A stretch of DNA of 23,775 nt. Origin: Anaerolineales bacterium UBA5069 (GTDB taxonomy: Bacteria; Chloroflexota; Anaerolineae; Caldilineales; Caldilineaceae). The position numbers and the translations under genes were made by a program. Location: the NCBI GenBank assembly GCA_002415895.1, contig DIAV01000261.1, positions 1 through 23,775 of the forward strand, in the 5' to 3' direction. Below are positions 14,511 to 23,717 of the stretch, one piece after another (position 1 is the first letter of the stretch; each line of letters opens with the position of its first letter). The notes under the pieces were generated by a model. It was not told where the DNA came from, searched no databases, and worked only from the letters and a program-made list of their open reading frames with translations.

Positions 14511-14783
14511 CTACATGAAGAAGCCAACAACTACAATGGCCACCAGCAAACCTACAGTGACAAGACCAAGATACTTGAGGTCATTCAGTACGTAACCGTA
14601 CTCGCCCCACCAATCCACGCTGTCGGACGTGCTGAGCACAGGGGCAGCCTTGGCTGCGCTCTTTGAAGCGCTTGCGGCGGCGGATGTTTGCACGGCAGGG
14701 GCGCTTGAACTGCTCTTGTAGATTTCGCTGTAGCTGCGCGGAGACCCGCCGCTGCTCTTCTTGGGTGGTTTTGAGGATGCCAT
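14511..14783 (-). CDS. Small C-terminally anchored membrane protein, unknown
   Basis: The 90-aa protein has a Ser/Lys/Pro-rich start (MASSKPPKKSSGGSPRSYSEIYKSS), an Ala/Ser-rich linker, a conserved-looking DSVDWWGEYGYVLNDLKYLGLVT segment and one C-terminal hydrophobic helix (about 68-89). By memory, the pattern of a (D)W..EY.YV..DL. motif before a terminal helix is seen in small Chloroflexota proteins of unknown function. The ATG at 14783 has AAAAAGGA six bases upstream, so the longer frame from 14822 is rejected. It follows murJ by 60 bases on the same strand. Confidence 0.75.
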   Translation of the reverse strand: MASSKPPKKSSGGSPRSYSEIYKSSSSAPAVQTSAAASASKSAAKAAPVLSTSDSVDWWGEYGYVLNDLKYLGLVTVGLLVAIVVVGFFM

Positions 14784-14843
14784 TCGAATTCCTTTTTCGC
14801 TCAACGCGGGGCGTTGCGCCACATTTGCATTGCAACTCTGCCA

Positions 14844-16490
14844 TTATATGCGGATTCGCAGCCTGCGCAAAACCTGCTCCGCTTCTTCCACGTGGCAAAG
14901 CCGCAGCACGACTGCATAGACGGCGATTCCGGCCCCGCCCGCAAGCACAACACGCAGCAGGTCTCCCAGCGTGGAGAGGGGGGCCAGAGGGCGCACAATG
15001 GCGTCGACGCCGGCAATGGCGAGAGCCATCGCCCCTGCACCCAGCAGCAGCGGCCCCAGGCGCGCCACAAGCGCGCGCGTTGAGGGGCTGCCCACGACGC
15101 GCGCCGTAAAGATGAGCATGATGACGGCATGTGCGGCCTGCTTGGCGGTGTCGGCCCAAACAAGGCCGCGAAAGCCCAGCGGTTGCAGCAGCGCGAAAGC
15201 AACAAGTACATAGACGCCCACACTGGCCACGCCGACGAGCGCGGGCAGAAGCGTGTTGTTGCGTGCATAGAAGGCAAAATTGAGTGGAAAGTCCACCGCC
15301 GCAAACAACATGCCCACAAGGTAGATATGAAGCGCTGCGACAACTGCGCTTGTGTCGGTGGCGGTAAACGCGCCGCGCTGGAAGAGGATGCGCGTGACGG
15401 GCGTTGCCAGCAGCGCCAACCCCACGGCGGCAGGCAGAATCAACAGCAGCACAAAGCGCAGACCGCGCCCCAGCGTGGTTGCAAAGGCCGCCTCTGCATG
15501 CGCGGCGAAGTGGCGGCTCAGTGTGGGTAGCGCCGCCAGCGAAATGGCCACACTGATCAAGCCCAGCGGCATTTGCTGGAGGGTGGTGGCCGCGGCCATC
15601 CACGCAATGCTCTGTTCGCCTGTGCCGCTGGCAAGACGGCGGTCCAGCCCCACCTGAAAGAGCGCCACGAGCATGCCTGCGGCAATGGGCAAATAGAGAC
15701 GCAGAATGCGGCGCAGCGCGGGGTGCTGCCATTCAAAGCGGGGCAGCAGCGAAACGCCGGCGCGCCGCACATCCCACGCCATAATGCTCATCTGTGCAAG
15801 GCTGCCCAGAAGCACGCCCACGGCCGCCGCGCCAATGCCAATGCGCCCGGCCAATAGCGGCACGCTGATCACCACGCCCAGGTTGAAGATGGCCACGGCC
15901 AGCGCAGGAAAGGTGAAGCGCTGCAACGCGTAGAGGATGGCGGTGAGCAACCCTGCCAGCCCAAAAAACCAGACGGCAGGGGCCATGAGGCGAATGAGGC
16001 CGGCGGTGAGGGTGAGCAGTTCGGGGTTGGATGCGCCAAAGCCCGCGGCCAGCAGGCGCGCGAGCATGGGCGCCAGTGCGAAGAGAAGAATCGTCAATAC
16101 CAGTAGCACGGCGCCAAAAACGCCCAGCAGCGTGCGGCTCAGGCGTGTAAACTCCGTCCTGTGCGACCCGCCCTGCGCCGCCGTCTGGCTGAGCACAGGC
16201 ACAAGTGCGGCGCTCAACATGCCGCCCACAAGCAGGTCGTAGACGAGCGTTGGCACCTGCGCGGCAACACGATAGGCGCTTACCTGGCCGCTGGCGCCAA
16301 AAGCCGCGGCGATGATGCTTTCGCGTACCAGCCCCAGCACGCGACTGCCCACGCTGCCCATGGCCAGCAGGCCGGCATTGCGCGCCATGCCGCCATTGGG
16401 GGCGAGGGCCGCCGCTTCAAGTTCGGCAATTTCGAGGTCACTGGGTTCGAGCGCGCGCGAGGGGTCGTCGGGCAGTTCCATGCGCATCAT
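14844..16490 (-). CDS. murJ: Lipid II flippase MurJ (MviN family)
   Basis: The 548-aa protein has an acidic N-terminal tail of about 34 residues, then the typical MurJ opening ([40 protein letters not shown]). The many hydrophobic segments are consistent with 14 helices. Later landmarks are [78 protein letters not shown] and [15 protein letters not shown]. MurJ flips lipid II across the cytoplasmic membrane for peptidoglycan synthesis, which implies this organism makes a wall. No good Shine-Dalgarno precedes 16490; ATG codons at 16490, 16487 and 16481 are alternatives. Confidence 0.93.
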   Translation of the reverse strand: MMRMELPDDPSRALEPSDLEIAELEAAALAPNGGMARNAGLLAMGSVGSRVLGLVRESIIAAAFGASGQVSAYRVAAQVPTLVYDLLVGGMLSAALVPVLSQTAAQGGSHRTEFTRLSRTLLGVFGAVLLVLTILLFALAPMLARLLAAGFGASNPELLTLTAGLIRLMAPAVWFFGLAGLLTAILYALQRFTFPALAVAIFNLGVVISVPLLAGRIGIGAAAVGVLLGSLAQMSIMAWDVRRAGVSLLPRFEWQHPALRRILRLYLPIAAGMLVALFQVGLDRRLASGTGEQSIAWMAAATTLQQMPLGLISVAISLAALPTLSRHFAAHAEAAFATTLGRGLRFVLLLILPAAVGLALLATPVTRILFQRGAFTATDTSAVVAALHIYLVGMLFAAVDFPLNFAFYARNNTLLPALVGVASVGVYVLVAFALLQPLGFRGLVWADTAKQAAHAVIMLIFTARVVGSPSTRALVARLGPLLLGAGAMALAIAGVDAIVRPLAPLSTLGDLLRVVLAGGAGIAVYAVVLRLCHVEEAEQVLRRLRIRI

Positions 16491-16509
16491 GGTACATCAA
16501 CAGCCGTAT

Positions 16510-16536
16510 GCGGAAACAACGGAAAGAGCAGGAAAC
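16510..16536 (-). repeat. 27-bp dispersed repeat copy upstream of murJ
   Basis: The minus strand reads GTTTCCTGCTCTTTC then CGTTGTTTCCGC. It matches 8905-8931 (plus strand) with two mismatches in 27 bases. Both copies are intergenic. Confidence 0.6.
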
Positions 16537-16540
16537 GGCA

Positions 16541-16573
16541 TGAAAGAGAGGGTGAGCCATGCGGCCCACCCTC
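16541..16573 (-). terminator. Terminator after trxB
   Basis: An 11-bp stem (16563-16573 with 16548-16558, one G-U pair) with a four-base loop is followed on the minus strand by TCTTTCA. It begins 45 bases after the trxB stop and separates trxB from murJ. Confidence 0.65.
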
Positions 16574-16617
16574 GCCATGTATCAGTGATCAATGATCAGG
16601 AACCAAAACGCGCCCGG

Positions 16618-17637
16618 TTATGCGTACACAAGCTCGCGCGGGTCGGCCTCCAGGCTGGGCATGCCCTCTGCCTCCATTTCTTCGAGGAAGCGCGTGGCCT
16701 GCATGGCCGCCGAACAGCCCTGGCCCACGCTTGTGGCAACCTGCTTGTAGACCTTGTCCATGATTTCGCCGGCTGCAAAAACACCCGGGATATTGGTGCG
16801 CATCTTCTTGTCCACAATCAGGTGGCCGTCTTCGTCCAGCGCAAGCTTGCCCTGCATGAGGGTGTTGTTGGGCAGGTGGCCCACGAAGACGAAGATGCCA
16901 TCCGTCTCCAGATAGCCCTCCGCGCCGGTCACGGTGTCGAGCGTCTTCACGCCAACCACGCTACCGTCCGCGCCCACAACTTCAGTCAATACAGTATTCC
17001 ACACCATTTCAATCTTCGCGTTGGCAAAGAGCCGCTCCTGGAGGAGCTTGCCCGCGCGCAGCTTGTCGCGCCGATGAATGACGCGCACGCGCGAGGCGAA
17101 CTTGGTGAGGAAGAGCGCTTCCTCAACCGCACTGTCGCCGCCCCCAATCACCAGCACATCTTTGCCACGGAAGAAGAAGCCATCACAGGTGGCGCAGTAG
17201 GAGACACCCTTGCCCGTGAACTCCTTCTCGCCGGGAATTTGCAGGTAGCGAGGGCTGGCGCCCGTACTCAGAATGAGGCTCTTGGCCTTGTATTCCTGTC
17301 CGCCCGACGTGCGCACGATGAAGGGATGTTGATCGACCACAATCTCACTCACATAGTCGAATTCAACGCGTGTGCCAAACTTTTCGGCCTGCGCCTTCAT
17401 CCTCTCCACCAGATCAGGGCCGCTCAGGCTCTCAGGGAAGCCGGGGTAGTTCTCAATGTCATAGGTGAGGCTCACCTGGCCGCCATACTCATTGCCGGTG
17501 AGAAGCAGCGGCTTGAGGTTGGCGCGCGCTGTGTAAAGCCCTGCGGTGAAACCCGCCGGCCCGCTGCCAATGATGATGACTTCTTCCACGTTTGTCTCGG
17601 CGGCGTGGGCCCCGTTGCCAGTTGCGTTTGTTGTCAT
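16618..17637 (-). CDS. trxB: Thioredoxin reductase
   Basis: The 339-aa flavoprotein moves electrons from NAD(P)H through FAD and a redox disulfide to thioredoxin. The FAD Rossmann motif is GSGPAG (24-29). The redox disulfide is Cys148-Ala-Thr-Cys151 followed by DG. The second nucleotide site is GGGDSA (165-170), and HRRDKLRA (188-195) suggests NADPH preference. The late FAD motif reads [20 protein letters not shown], with Glu instead of the usual Asp after AAG; the change is conservative. The N-terminus is about 18 residues longer than the family core. GGAG lies seven bases before the ATG at 17637. No thioredoxin gene is adjacent. Confidence 0.95.
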   Translation of the reverse strand: MTTNATGNGAHAAETNVEEVIIIGSGPAGFTAGLYTARANLKPLLLTGNEYGGQVSLTYDIENYPGFPESLSGPDLVERMKAQAEKFGTRVEFDYVSEIVVDQHPFIVRTSGGQEYKAKSLILSTGASPRYLQIPGEKEFTGKGVSYCATCDGFFFRGKDVLVIGGGDSAVEEALFLTKFASRVRVIHRRDKLRAGKLLQERLFANAKIEMVWNTVLTEVVGADGSVVGVKTLDTVTGAEGYLETDGIFVFVGHLPNNTLMQGKLALDEDGHLIVDKKMRTNIPGVFAAGEIMDKVYKQVATSVGQGCSAAMQATRFLEEMEAEGMPSLEADPRELVYA

Positions 17638-17654
17638 GTTTGCGCTCCATTAAT

Positions 17655-17673
17655 CACTATGTTTTTTATAGTG
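17655..17673 (-). promoter_or_regulatory. Palindrome at the trxB transcription start
   Basis: CACTAT and ATAGTG are separated by seven bases (A-rich on the transcribed sense). With the promoter at 17682-17710, RNA would start near 17675, so this dyad covers about +3 to +21. It could be an operator or a 5'-terminal stabilising hairpin. Confidence 0.5.
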
Positions 17674-17681
17674 CCACCTCC

Positions 17682-17710
17682 ATTTTATGTGGATTGGATG
17701 TCGCTGTCAA
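17682..17710 (-). promoter_or_regulatory. Promoter of trxB
   Basis: Perfect TTGACA (17710-17705), a 17-base spacer and TAAAAT (17687-17682) give a textbook sigma70-type promoter, with a leader of about 38 bases. Confidence 0.82.
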
Positions 17711-17744
17711 GTCCTTGTGCGCACTGTATGCGAACGACGGCGTG

Positions 17745-17789
17745 CGCAAAGCGCAGCGAGGCTTCCAGAATCGGAAGCCTCGCTGCGCT
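17745..17789 (-). terminator. Terminator of the liv operon
   Basis: A perfect 17-bp stem (17750-17766 and 17773-17789) with a six-base loop starts 28 bases after the livF stop. The T-run on the minus strand is short (TTTGCG), so it may also act as an RNA 3'-end stabiliser. It lies just upstream of the trxB promoter. Confidence 0.7.
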
Positions 17790-17816
17790 GAGTCTTTGTC
17801 CGGTGGGCAGGAATTT

Positions 17817-18581
<765 letters not shown>

Positions 18582-18585
18582 AAGG

Positions 18586-19374
18586 CTAGCCCTCGTGCAC
18601 GGTCGCGTGGCGGCCGAGATATGCTTCAATCACACGCTGATTCTTGCGCACCTCGGCGGGTGTGCCTTCGGCAATCTTCTGTCCGTAGTCAATCACGGAT
18701 ACCCACTCCGAGATGCCCATCACCACCTTCATATCGTGCTCAATCAGCAGCACGGTGATGCCCATCTCATCGCGCAGGCGGCGGAAGAGGCGTATGGCGG
18801 CTTCCGTCTCCTGCGGATTCATGCCTGCCGTTGGCTCGTCCAGCAGGATGAGTTTGGGCTCGGCGGCCAGCGCACGGGCAATCTCAATGCGTCGCTGCTG
18901 GCCATAGGGCAGATTGCGTGCCAGTTGGTCGCCCAGGCCCAGCGGCAGGTCCACAAAGCGCAGCAATTGCTTTGCCTTGAGGCGCACCGCTTCTTCAGCT
19001 TCGCGAAAGGCCTTGGTGCGCAGAACGGCGCCAATACCTGTGCTCTGGGTAGTGCGCGTGTGCGCCCCTACCATGACGTTTTCCATCACCGACATATTCT
19101 GGAAGAGGCGAATGTTCTGAAAGGTGCGGCACATGCCCATGGCGGTAATCTGGTCGGGACGCATGCCTGTAATGGGATGGCCGTCAAAAACAACCGTGCC
19201 CTCTTCCGGCTTGTAGACGCCGGTAATGCTGTTGAAGATGGTCGTCTTGCCTGCCCCGTTGGGTCCAATAATGCTGGCAATGCGCCCTTTGTCCAGTGAG
19301 ATTTCAACACCACTAACCGCGACGAGGCCGCCAAAGCGCTTGGTAATTTTGTGAAGTTCGAGGATGGGCGCCAT
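18586..19374 (-). CDS. livG: Branched-chain amino acid ABC transporter ATP-binding protein LivG
   Basis: The 262-aa ATPase has Walker A GPNGAGKT (37-44), TFQNIRLFQNMSVMENVMVGAH, the LivG-type insert with AEEAVRLKAKQLLRFVDL, signature LPYGQQRR (155-162), Walker B LILLDEPTAGMNP and IEHDMKVVMGISEWVSVIDYG with the H-loop His. It forms the heterodimeric motor with LivF. Only two bases separate its start from the livM stop, which suggests translational coupling. Confidence 0.95.
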   Translation of the reverse strand: MAPILELHKITKRFGGLVAVSGVEISLDKGRIASIIGPNGAGKTTIFNSITGVYKPEEGTVVFDGHPITGMRPDQITAMGMCRTFQNIRLFQNMSVMENVMVGAHTRTTQSTGIGAVLRTKAFREAEEAVRLKAKQLLRFVDLPLGLGDQLARNLPYGQQRRIEIARALAAEPKLILLDEPTAGMNPQETEAAIRLFRRLRDEMGITVLLIEHDMKVVMGISEWVSVIDYGQKIAEGTPAEVRKNQRVIEAYLGRHATVHEG

Positions 19375-19376
19375 GG

Positions 19377-20816
19377 CTAGTCCCCTCCTGTGCTGGTGAT
19401 GAGGACGTTTTCAGAGTCTGCGGGCGGCGCCAGCGGATCGTCGTCCTCGTGCAATTCAAGCTTGCGGCGGCGCGATGGAATAATGCCCTCGGGCCTGAAG
19501 ATCATCATGATAATCAGCAGCAGGCCGAAGACAAGGCGCTGGTAGCGCGCGGGGTCCAGTTGCGTGGGCAGTTCTGCCCAGGGCACACCAATCAGCGGGA
19601 TCATGCCTGTTCCCTGGCGCAGGCTGCTCAATTGCAGCGAGAGCGTTTGCAGCACGTCGATGTTGAGCATGGTCACAATGGCTGCACCCAGCACAACGCC
19701 GGGAATGCTGCCCAGGCCGCCCAGAATCACCATGACGAGCACACTGATGGATTGCGTGAGCGAGAAGGTCTCAGGGCTGACAAAGGTGCGATTGGCGGCG
19801 TAGATGACACCCATGGCCCCCGAGAAGGCCGCGCCAATCGCGAAGGCGGTCAATTTGGTGCGGCGCAGGGGCACGCCCATGGCAACCGCCGCCACATCAT
19901 CTTCACGGATGGCCGTCCACGAGCGCCCGAGCCGCGAATTCTCCAGACGGCCGGCAAAGGCAATGGTGAAAACCAGCCACACAACCGCCAGGAAGTAGAA
20001 GAAGAAGGCGTACATGTCGCCTTCGCCAATCGTGCGCCCGGAGACCTGCGATAACCAGTTGGGAAGCGCGCCGTGCAGAATGAAATCCGGCAGCGGCGGT
20101 CGTTGAATAGGTGTAATGCCCTGCGGGCCATTGGTAAGGTTGATGGGCTTGTCGAGGTTGTTGGCCAGCACGCGAATCACTTCGCCAAAGCCCAGCGTTA
20201 CAATGGCCAGGTAGTCGCCCCGCAGGCGCAGCACGGGTGTGCCCAGCAGCATGCCTGCGCCGGCTGCGGCTGTAATGCCGAAGATGAGGAAAGGCCAAAA
20301 CCACCAGGCGCCAAGCGGAAAGACATTATAGACAGTGGCTGTGCCGGGTGAGGAATGAAGCTGCCACAATTGCTGCGAGCCAAAGATGGCCCACAGATAC
20401 GCGCCCACCGCAAAGAAGGCTACGTAGCCAAGGTCCAGCAGCCCGGCAAAACCCACCACAATGTTGAGCCCCAGCGCCAGCGTGGCAAAGGTTGCCACCT
20501 GGAAGCCAATCTCAAGCAGGAAGGGGTTTTTGAGGCCGACAGCCGGAATGATGGCAACAACGGTGACTCCGGCCAACAGGAGCTTGAGCCAGGCTTTGTG
20601 GGGCATGTAGTAGATCAGCAGCAGACCGGCGAAAAGCAGAAAGCGCAACAGCAGCGCGCGTGGCTCACGGTAGAGAAGAAAGGTGACGACGGCCAAATAG
20701 CCAATCACGAAGATTGGCCCCAGCGGCCCCGCCAGCAATCGTGTGATCAACCCCTCGTCGGAGAGGTCGCGCTTGGTGGATTTGGAGCCGCTCGATTTAC
20801 CTGGTTGTTCGCTCAT
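19377..20816 (-). CDS. livM: Branched-chain amino acid ABC transporter permease LivM
   Basis: The 479-aa permease has a polar N-terminal tail, three or four preliminary hydrophobic segments to about residue 95, and the LivM core (FQVATFATLALGLNIVVGFAGLLDLGYVAFFAVGAY). The EAA-like cytoplasmic loop is GRSWTAIREDDVAAVAMGVPLRRTKLTAFAIGAAFSGAMG. After SVLVMVILGGLGSIPGVVLGA, a hydrophilic acidic C-terminus extends past the family core. GGGGGAG lies two bases before the ATG at 20816, close but strong. The gap to livH is nine bases. Confidence 0.94.
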   Translation of the reverse strand: MSEQPGKSSGSKSTKRDLSDEGLITRLLAGPLGPIFVIGYLAVVTFLLYREPRALLLRFLLFAGLLLIYYMPHKAWLKLLLAGVTVVAIIPAVGLKNPFLLEIGFQVATFATLALGLNIVVGFAGLLDLGYVAFFAVGAYLWAIFGSQQLWQLHSSPGTATVYNVFPLGAWWFWPFLIFGITAAAGAGMLLGTPVLRLRGDYLAIVTLGFGEVIRVLANNLDKPINLTNGPQGITPIQRPPLPDFILHGALPNWLSQVSGRTIGEGDMYAFFFYFLAVVWLVFTIAFAGRLENSRLGRSWTAIREDDVAAVAMGVPLRRTKLTAFAIGAAFSGAMGVIYAANRTFVSPETFSLTQSISVLVMVILGGLGSIPGVVLGAAIVTMLNIDVLQTLSLQLSSLRQGTGMIPLIGVPWAELPTQLDPARYQRLVFGLLLIIMMIFRPEGIIPSRRRKLELHEDDDPLAPPADSENVLITSTGGD

Positions 20817-20825
20817 GGCTCCCCC

Positions 20826-22034
20826 TTAGGCCTTCTGTGTGGTCTTGCTGCCCAGCAAGCCGGAAGGGCGGAAGACGAGAATGAGAATCAGGATGGCAAA
20901 GGCGAGAATATCCTTGTATTCCGCACCCATGGCGCCATTCGTAAAGATACTGAGGTAGGCGGCGGCAAAGGATTCGAGCAGCCCCAATACAATACCGCCC
21001 AGCATGGCCCCCGTAATGTTGCCAATGCCGCCCAGCACCGCTGCCGTAAAGGCCTTCAGGCCGGGCAGGAAGCCCATGTAGGGATCGGCGCGTGTGAACT
21101 TGAAGGCAAAGAGCACGCCCGCCGCGCCACCCAGCGCGCCGCCGATGAGGAAGGTCAGCGCAATGATGCGGTTGACGTTGATGCCCATGAGGCTCGAAGT
21201 GCGCTGATCCTGCGCCACGGAACGAATCGCCTTGCCCAGCCGCGTCGCGTTGACCAGATAGTTGAGCCCCACCAGCATGATAATGGCGACAATGATGATG
21301 ATAAGCGACTTGACCTGGATGGCAATGTCGATTGTGCGATCATCCAAGGGCATGGAAAAGAGCGTAATACGCTTGCCGAAGGGGCCAAAATCGGGGAAGG
21401 TGCGGTAGAAGTCGCCGTTAATGGCGCTCTGCATAAAGCGCATCATGTCTTGCAGGAAGAAGGAAACGCCAATCGCCGAAATCAGCGGGATGAGCCTGGG
21501 TGCGCCGCGCAATGGCCTGTAGGCAAGGCGTTCTGTGGTAATCGCAAGCAACCCCGAGATCACCATGCCCACAATAATGGCGACGATAATCAGCCCATAT
21601 GCAGCCAGGTTGCCTACATCCAGCCCATTGGTGCGCTCAATCCAGAGCAACAATTCCACGCCGGCAAACGCGCCGAACATAAAGATTTCACCGTGGGCAA
21701 AGTTAATGAATTCGAGTACGCCATAGACCATCGTATAACCCAGCGCGATGGTGGCATACATAAAGCCAAGCACCAGCCCGTCAATCAACACCTGGGGCAG
21801 TAGAATCAGCGTAATCTGCAGCATATCCATATCATCGCGCGTGGGGCGCAAAATCAGCGCCAGCGCAACGGTAATCAATGCCATTACAATTGAACTGCCC
21901 AGAACAAAAATGAGCAACTGGCCCAGAGGCCGCAGAATTTCTTTGATAGGGTTGGTTCGCCGCACGCGCAGTGGGGCGCTCGCGGGCATGGTGGACACAG
22001 CGGCCGCGCCGCCTGCGTCAATGGGGTTCGTCAT
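20826..22034 (-). CDS. livH: Branched-chain amino acid ABC transporter permease LivH
   Basis: The 402-aa permease has the LivH core from about residue 80: QVLIDGLVLGFMYATIALGYTMVYGVLEFINFAHGEIFMFGAF, then ISAIGVSFFLQDMMRF, the cytoplasmic coupling loop GKAIRSVAQDQRTSSLMGINVNRIIALTFLIGGALGG and FTAAVLGGIGNITGAMLGG. A roughly 75-residue N-terminal extension with one extra hydrophobic helix (about 36-62) precedes it; the E. coli protein, about 308 aa, lacks this. GAGGAG lies five bases before the ATG at 22034. The start is supported, so the extension is probably real. Confidence 0.93.
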   Translation of the reverse strand: MTNPIDAGGAAAVSTMPASAPLRVRRTNPIKEILRPLGQLLIFVLGSSIVMALITVALALILRPTRDDMDMLQITLILLPQVLIDGLVLGFMYATIALGYTMVYGVLEFINFAHGEIFMFGAFAGVELLLWIERTNGLDVGNLAAYGLIIVAIIVGMVISGLLAITTERLAYRPLRGAPRLIPLISAIGVSFFLQDMMRFMQSAINGDFYRTFPDFGPFGKRITLFSMPLDDRTIDIAIQVKSLIIIIVAIIMLVGLNYLVNATRLGKAIRSVAQDQRTSSLMGINVNRIIALTFLIGGALGGAAGVLFAFKFTRADPYMGFLPGLKAFTAAVLGGIGNITGAMLGGIVLGLLESFAAAYLSIFTNGAMGAEYKDILAFAILILILVFRPSGLLGSKTTQKA

Positions 22035-22116
22035 GGGGTCTCCTCATGCGGCGCGGGCGAGGCGCAAGTTGAGGTCAATGGGGTATCTCTTCCGGGGATC
22101 GCCCGATTGATGCAGG

Positions 22117-22154
22117 GAAAGATGCAGGCGGCGAAGGTGCCGCCTGCATCTTTC
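22117..22154 (-). promoter_or_regulatory. Strong hairpin between livK and livH
   Basis: A perfect 16-bp stem (22117-22132 and 22139-22154) with a six-base loop lies 20 bases after the livK stop. The T residues are inside the stem and no U-run follows, so partial termination or protection of the livK mRNA end is more likely than full termination. Binding-protein genes are commonly expressed above their permeases in this way. Confidence 0.65.
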
Positions 22155-22174
22155 GGCAAGCATGGGGATGGTGG

Positions 22175-23494
22175 TTACTTGGTGGGCGCCGGAATGTCAA
22201 GCACCTGGACGACTTCGTTCTCGCCCCACTTCTCGGCGTCGGCTGATGTTACGCGCAGCACCACATACTGTGCCACCGTCAGGTCGCCGATGTCGTTGAA
22301 GGTCTTCATACCTGTAATGCCGTCAAAGTCGGTTGTGGCGCGCACTTCAGTAGCCACCTCGGCACGCGTGGGCATGCCGCCCGCTGTCTCAACCGCGCGC
22401 GCGATACCCTCGAGGCAGATGTACATGGCGTCATAGCCGTAGGCGGCGTAGGACTGGAACTGCTCACCAAAGCGCTCTTCATACTGAACCTGGAGTTCGG
22501 CAGCACGCGGGAAGGCGCTGGCCGGAACGGATGTCGTTGTGAAGATGACGTCAACAGCGGCATCACCGGCCAGATTGACAAATTCGCTGCTGTCGAGGCC
22601 GTCAGCACCCATAAATGGCACGTTGAGGCCCTTTTCGCGCATCTGCCGGAGCAGCACGCCGCCCTGGCTGTAAATGCCGCCAAAGTAAACCATGTCGGGG
22701 TTGGCAGCAATAATCGGTGTGATGATGCTGTCGAAGTTGGACTGTTCTTCGGTGCCCTCAAAGCCCAGCACATCCATGCCCAGGTTGCCGGCTTCCGTGC
22801 GGAAGAATTCGGCAACGCCCTGGCCGTAGGAGGTCTTGTCATGGATGATGTAGACGGACTTCAGGCCCAGTTCGTTGAATGCATACTGCGCGCCCACAAC
22901 ACCCTGCACGTCATCGCGACCGACGATGCGGTTGACTTCGGGGTAGCCGCGGTCGGTGACGGTGGGGTTGGTGTTGGCCGGCGAGACGGCGGCCAACCCG
23001 GCATTGTGGTATTCCTCGGAGCTTGGGATCATGACACCCGAGTTAAGGTGGCCGTCCACGCAGAGAATCGACGGGTCGCCGACGATCTGCTTGGCATTGG
23101 CAACGCCGATATCGGGGGTGGCCTGGTCGTCAAAGGGAGCAAGCTCGACGGTGAAATCACCAATCTTGCCACCATACTGCTCAAGGGCCAGTTGCGCGCC
23201 GTTCTTGATTGCAGTACCCAGGGACGACTGCGGGCCGCTCAGCGGCGTCTGTGAGGCAACTTTGATCACGGTGCCACTTGCGGCGTCAGCAGCAGGTGCT
23301 TCGGCAGCAGCTTCTTCGGCAGGCGCTTCAGTGGCGGCAGCCTCTGCGGCGGGCGCTTCGGCGGCAGGCGCTTCGGCAGCAGCCTCAGCCGGTGCGGCCT
23401 CAGCAGGGGCGGCACTGGGCGGCGGTGCGCCGCAACCAGCCAGCAGCAACGCAAAGACCATGACCAGGCTCATCAATACGGTAAGCTTACGCAT
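22175..23494 (-). CDS. livK: Branched-chain amino acid ABC transporter substrate-binding lipoprotein
   Basis: The 439-aa protein begins with a lipoprotein signal peptide (MRKLTVLMSLVMVFALLLAGC) whose lipobox LAGC predicts cleavage before Cys21. Residues 22-74 form an Ala/Pro/Glu repeat linker. The type I periplasmic-binding fold follows: IKVASQTPLSGPQSSLGTAIKNGAQLALEQ, VANAKQIVGDPSILCVDGHLNSGVMIPSSEEYHNAGLAAVSPANTNP, DKTSYGQGVAEFF, DMVYFGGIYSQGGVLLRQMR and SYAAYGYDAMYI. It delivers leucine, isoleucine, valine or a related solute to LivHM; the exact ligand is not readable. I chose the ATG at 23494 because AAGGAG lies just upstream. The ATG at 23512 precedes that site. Confidence 0.93.
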   Translation of the reverse strand: MRKLTVLMSLVMVFALLLAGCGAPPPSAAPAEAAPAEAAAEAPAAEAPAAEAAATEAPAEEAAAEAPAADAASGTVIKVASQTPLSGPQSSLGTAIKNGAQLALEQYGGKIGDFTVELAPFDDQATPDIGVANAKQIVGDPSILCVDGHLNSGVMIPSSEEYHNAGLAAVSPANTNPTVTDRGYPEVNRIVGRDDVQGVVGAQYAFNELGLKSVYIIHDKTSYGQGVAEFFRTEAGNLGMDVLGFEGTEEQSNFDSIITPIIAANPDMVYFGGIYSQGGVLLRQMREKGLNVPFMGADGLDSSEFVNLAGDAAVDVIFTTTSVPASAFPRAAELQVQYEERFGEQFQSYAAYGYDAMYICLEGIARAVETAGGMPTRAEVATEVRATTDFDGITGMKTFNDIGDLTVAQYVVLRVTSADAEKWGENEVVQVLDIPAPTK

Positions 23495-23585
23495 TCCCAT
23501 CTCCTTGTGCATGTGGTGAAGCTAAACGTGTAGGTAGAGGAGTTGTCTGTCCGACATTCATATAGGGTTGAACTGCGGGATTGGT

Positions 23586-23712
23586 GCGTTGCAAACAGAA
23601 GGAGTGGCACGCAATAAACTTGCGTACCGTCCGAAAACGACAGTCACTTCGGAGGTCTGAGCGACGTTGCGCAGGTGGAAGAGGGAAACCGCATCGGTTC
23701 CGGTTGCAACGC
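23586..23712 (-). promoter_or_regulatory. Structured 5' leader of the liv operon (candidate cis-regulatory RNA)
   Basis: On the minus strand, GCGTTGCAA (23712-23704), at the predicted transcription start, pairs perfectly with TTGCAACGC (23594-23586). Inside lie three hairpins: GGAACCG/CGGTTTCC (23701-23684, one bulge), TCCGAA/TTCGGA (23653-23630) and GG-ACGCAA/TTGCGT-CC (23628-23606, one mismatch). About 90 unstructured bases separate it from the livK ATG. No known riboswitch class is recognised. The two GTTGCAA boxes could instead be a pair of protein-binding sites. Confidence 0.4.
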
Positions 23713-23717
23713 CGCGC

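Noticed and set aside
14347..14595. Plus-strand ORF between the convergent genes
   Set aside because: It crosses a terminator hairpin and runs antisense to the small tail-anchored protein, which has a good ribosome site.
20355..21803. 482-codon plus-strand ORF opposite livH and livM
   Set aside because: It is an antisense shadow of two well-recognised permeases, with a hydrophilic Gln/His-rich composition and no domain.
23273..23431. Repeat tract as a possible CRISPR or satellite array
   Set aside because: The repeats are in frame inside livK and encode an Ala/Pro/Glu linker. No uniform repeat-spacer structure exists.
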